Below, one piece after another: positions 63,861 to 64,000 of a DNA stretch of 64,000 nucleotides; within the stretch, counting starts at the first letter, position 1; the number at the start of each line of letters is the position of its first letter. The stretch covers positions 31,537,916 to 31,601,915 of the forward strand of contig OZ020612.1 in assembly GCA_963971575.1 (NCBI GenBank), written 5' to 3'. The notes below the pieces were generated by a model. The model was not told the DNA's origin. It saw nothing but the letters and a program-made list of their open reading frames with translations, and searched no databases. Position numbers and translations under genes: made by a program. This DNA is from Liopterus haemorrhoidalis. Taxonomy: Eukaryota > Arthropoda > Insecta > Coleoptera > Dytiscidae.

Positions 63861-64000
63861 TTAAATAATTTTTTTTTTAATAATTTCTCAATTTTTTCAT
63901 ATTTATATGTAACGTTTCCATGGTCATGATAAATAATATCTGTTTTTTTTTTTTTTTTAATTTAATGGCCTTTGCTGCTTTGGCAATTAGCCAGTACAAT
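63861..64000. other. AT-rich end of window, nothing recognised
   Basis: Poly-A and poly-T rich. The last 40 bp (GGCCTTTGCTGCTTTGGCAA) are less AT-rich and may start another element that runs out of the window. Confidence 0.4.

Overview
This is eukaryotic, almost certainly insect (at least arthropod), nuclear DNA. It is strongly AT-rich and carries GT-AG introns. It holds copia, Ty3/gypsy, I-type and CR1-type LINE, Penelope, hAT, Tc1/mariner, pogo, P-like, PIF/Harbinger-like, MULE and Helitron-like sequences, and no recognisable single-copy host gene apart from two small THAP-domain genes that are probably transposon-derived. I cannot name the species. Nearly every base I can explain belongs to a transposable element (TE), and most elements sit inside other elements, so the window reads as a stratified TE nest. 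Family names, boundaries and domains were read from the sequence by eye; no database search was run.

Layout. (1) 1-14270: a fold-back repeat and several TA-flanked MITEs (short non-autonomous DNA elements), then three head-to-tail, nearly identical copies (3991, 3991 and 4584 bp) of a non-autonomous Helitron-like element packed with a ~297-bp internal satellite. The whole array was inserted without target duplication into one MITE, whose halves survive at 1407-1464 and 14037-14269. (2) 14343-20136: a region bounded by hAT-like CAGTGTTGCCA ends. It holds two Penelope-like remnants on the minus strand, one with a hammerhead-ribozyme-like motif, a short LTR element with identical 184-bp LTRs and a 5-bp target duplication, and a hAT MITE with a perfect 8-bp target duplication. 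(3) 20277-27813: a 5'-truncated copia element, decayed, interrupted by a LINE 3' fragment (target duplication AACCGCGTCGTT), by a 3.5-kb CR1/Daphne-like LINE and by a MITE in its 3' LTR. (4) 27904-41820: a PIF/Harbinger-like element (TTA target duplication) that swallowed four MITEs and an I-type LINE (13-bp target duplication). That LINE is itself hit by a complete gypsy element (identical LTRs, target duplication GACAC) and by a P-like THAP element (8-bp target duplication ACCTAACC). (5) 41852-50704: more MITEs, a fourth, older Helitron copy, a hAT MITE with a recognisable empty site elsewhere in the window, a tRNA-derived SINE head, and a large inverted repeat. (6) 50706-58046: a second copia element interrupted by a DD41D mariner derivative, a spliced THAP gene, nested MITEs, and a third copia tail whose LTR carries a pogo derivative. 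(7) 58496-64000: a minisatellite with higher-order structure and a deleted MULE with near-perfect 35-bp ends between two copies of another repeat.

How it fits together. The target duplications and split elements give a partial order of insertion. Several young insertions (the three Helitron units, the gypsy element, the 1.7-kb LTR element, the mariner derivative) sit in older decayed hosts. A recurring pattern is that the DNA-transposon derivatives keep a DNA-binding domain (THAP twice, pogo-type HTH, a possible Myb/SANT domain, C2H2 plus SWIM fingers) but have lost most or all of the catalytic core.
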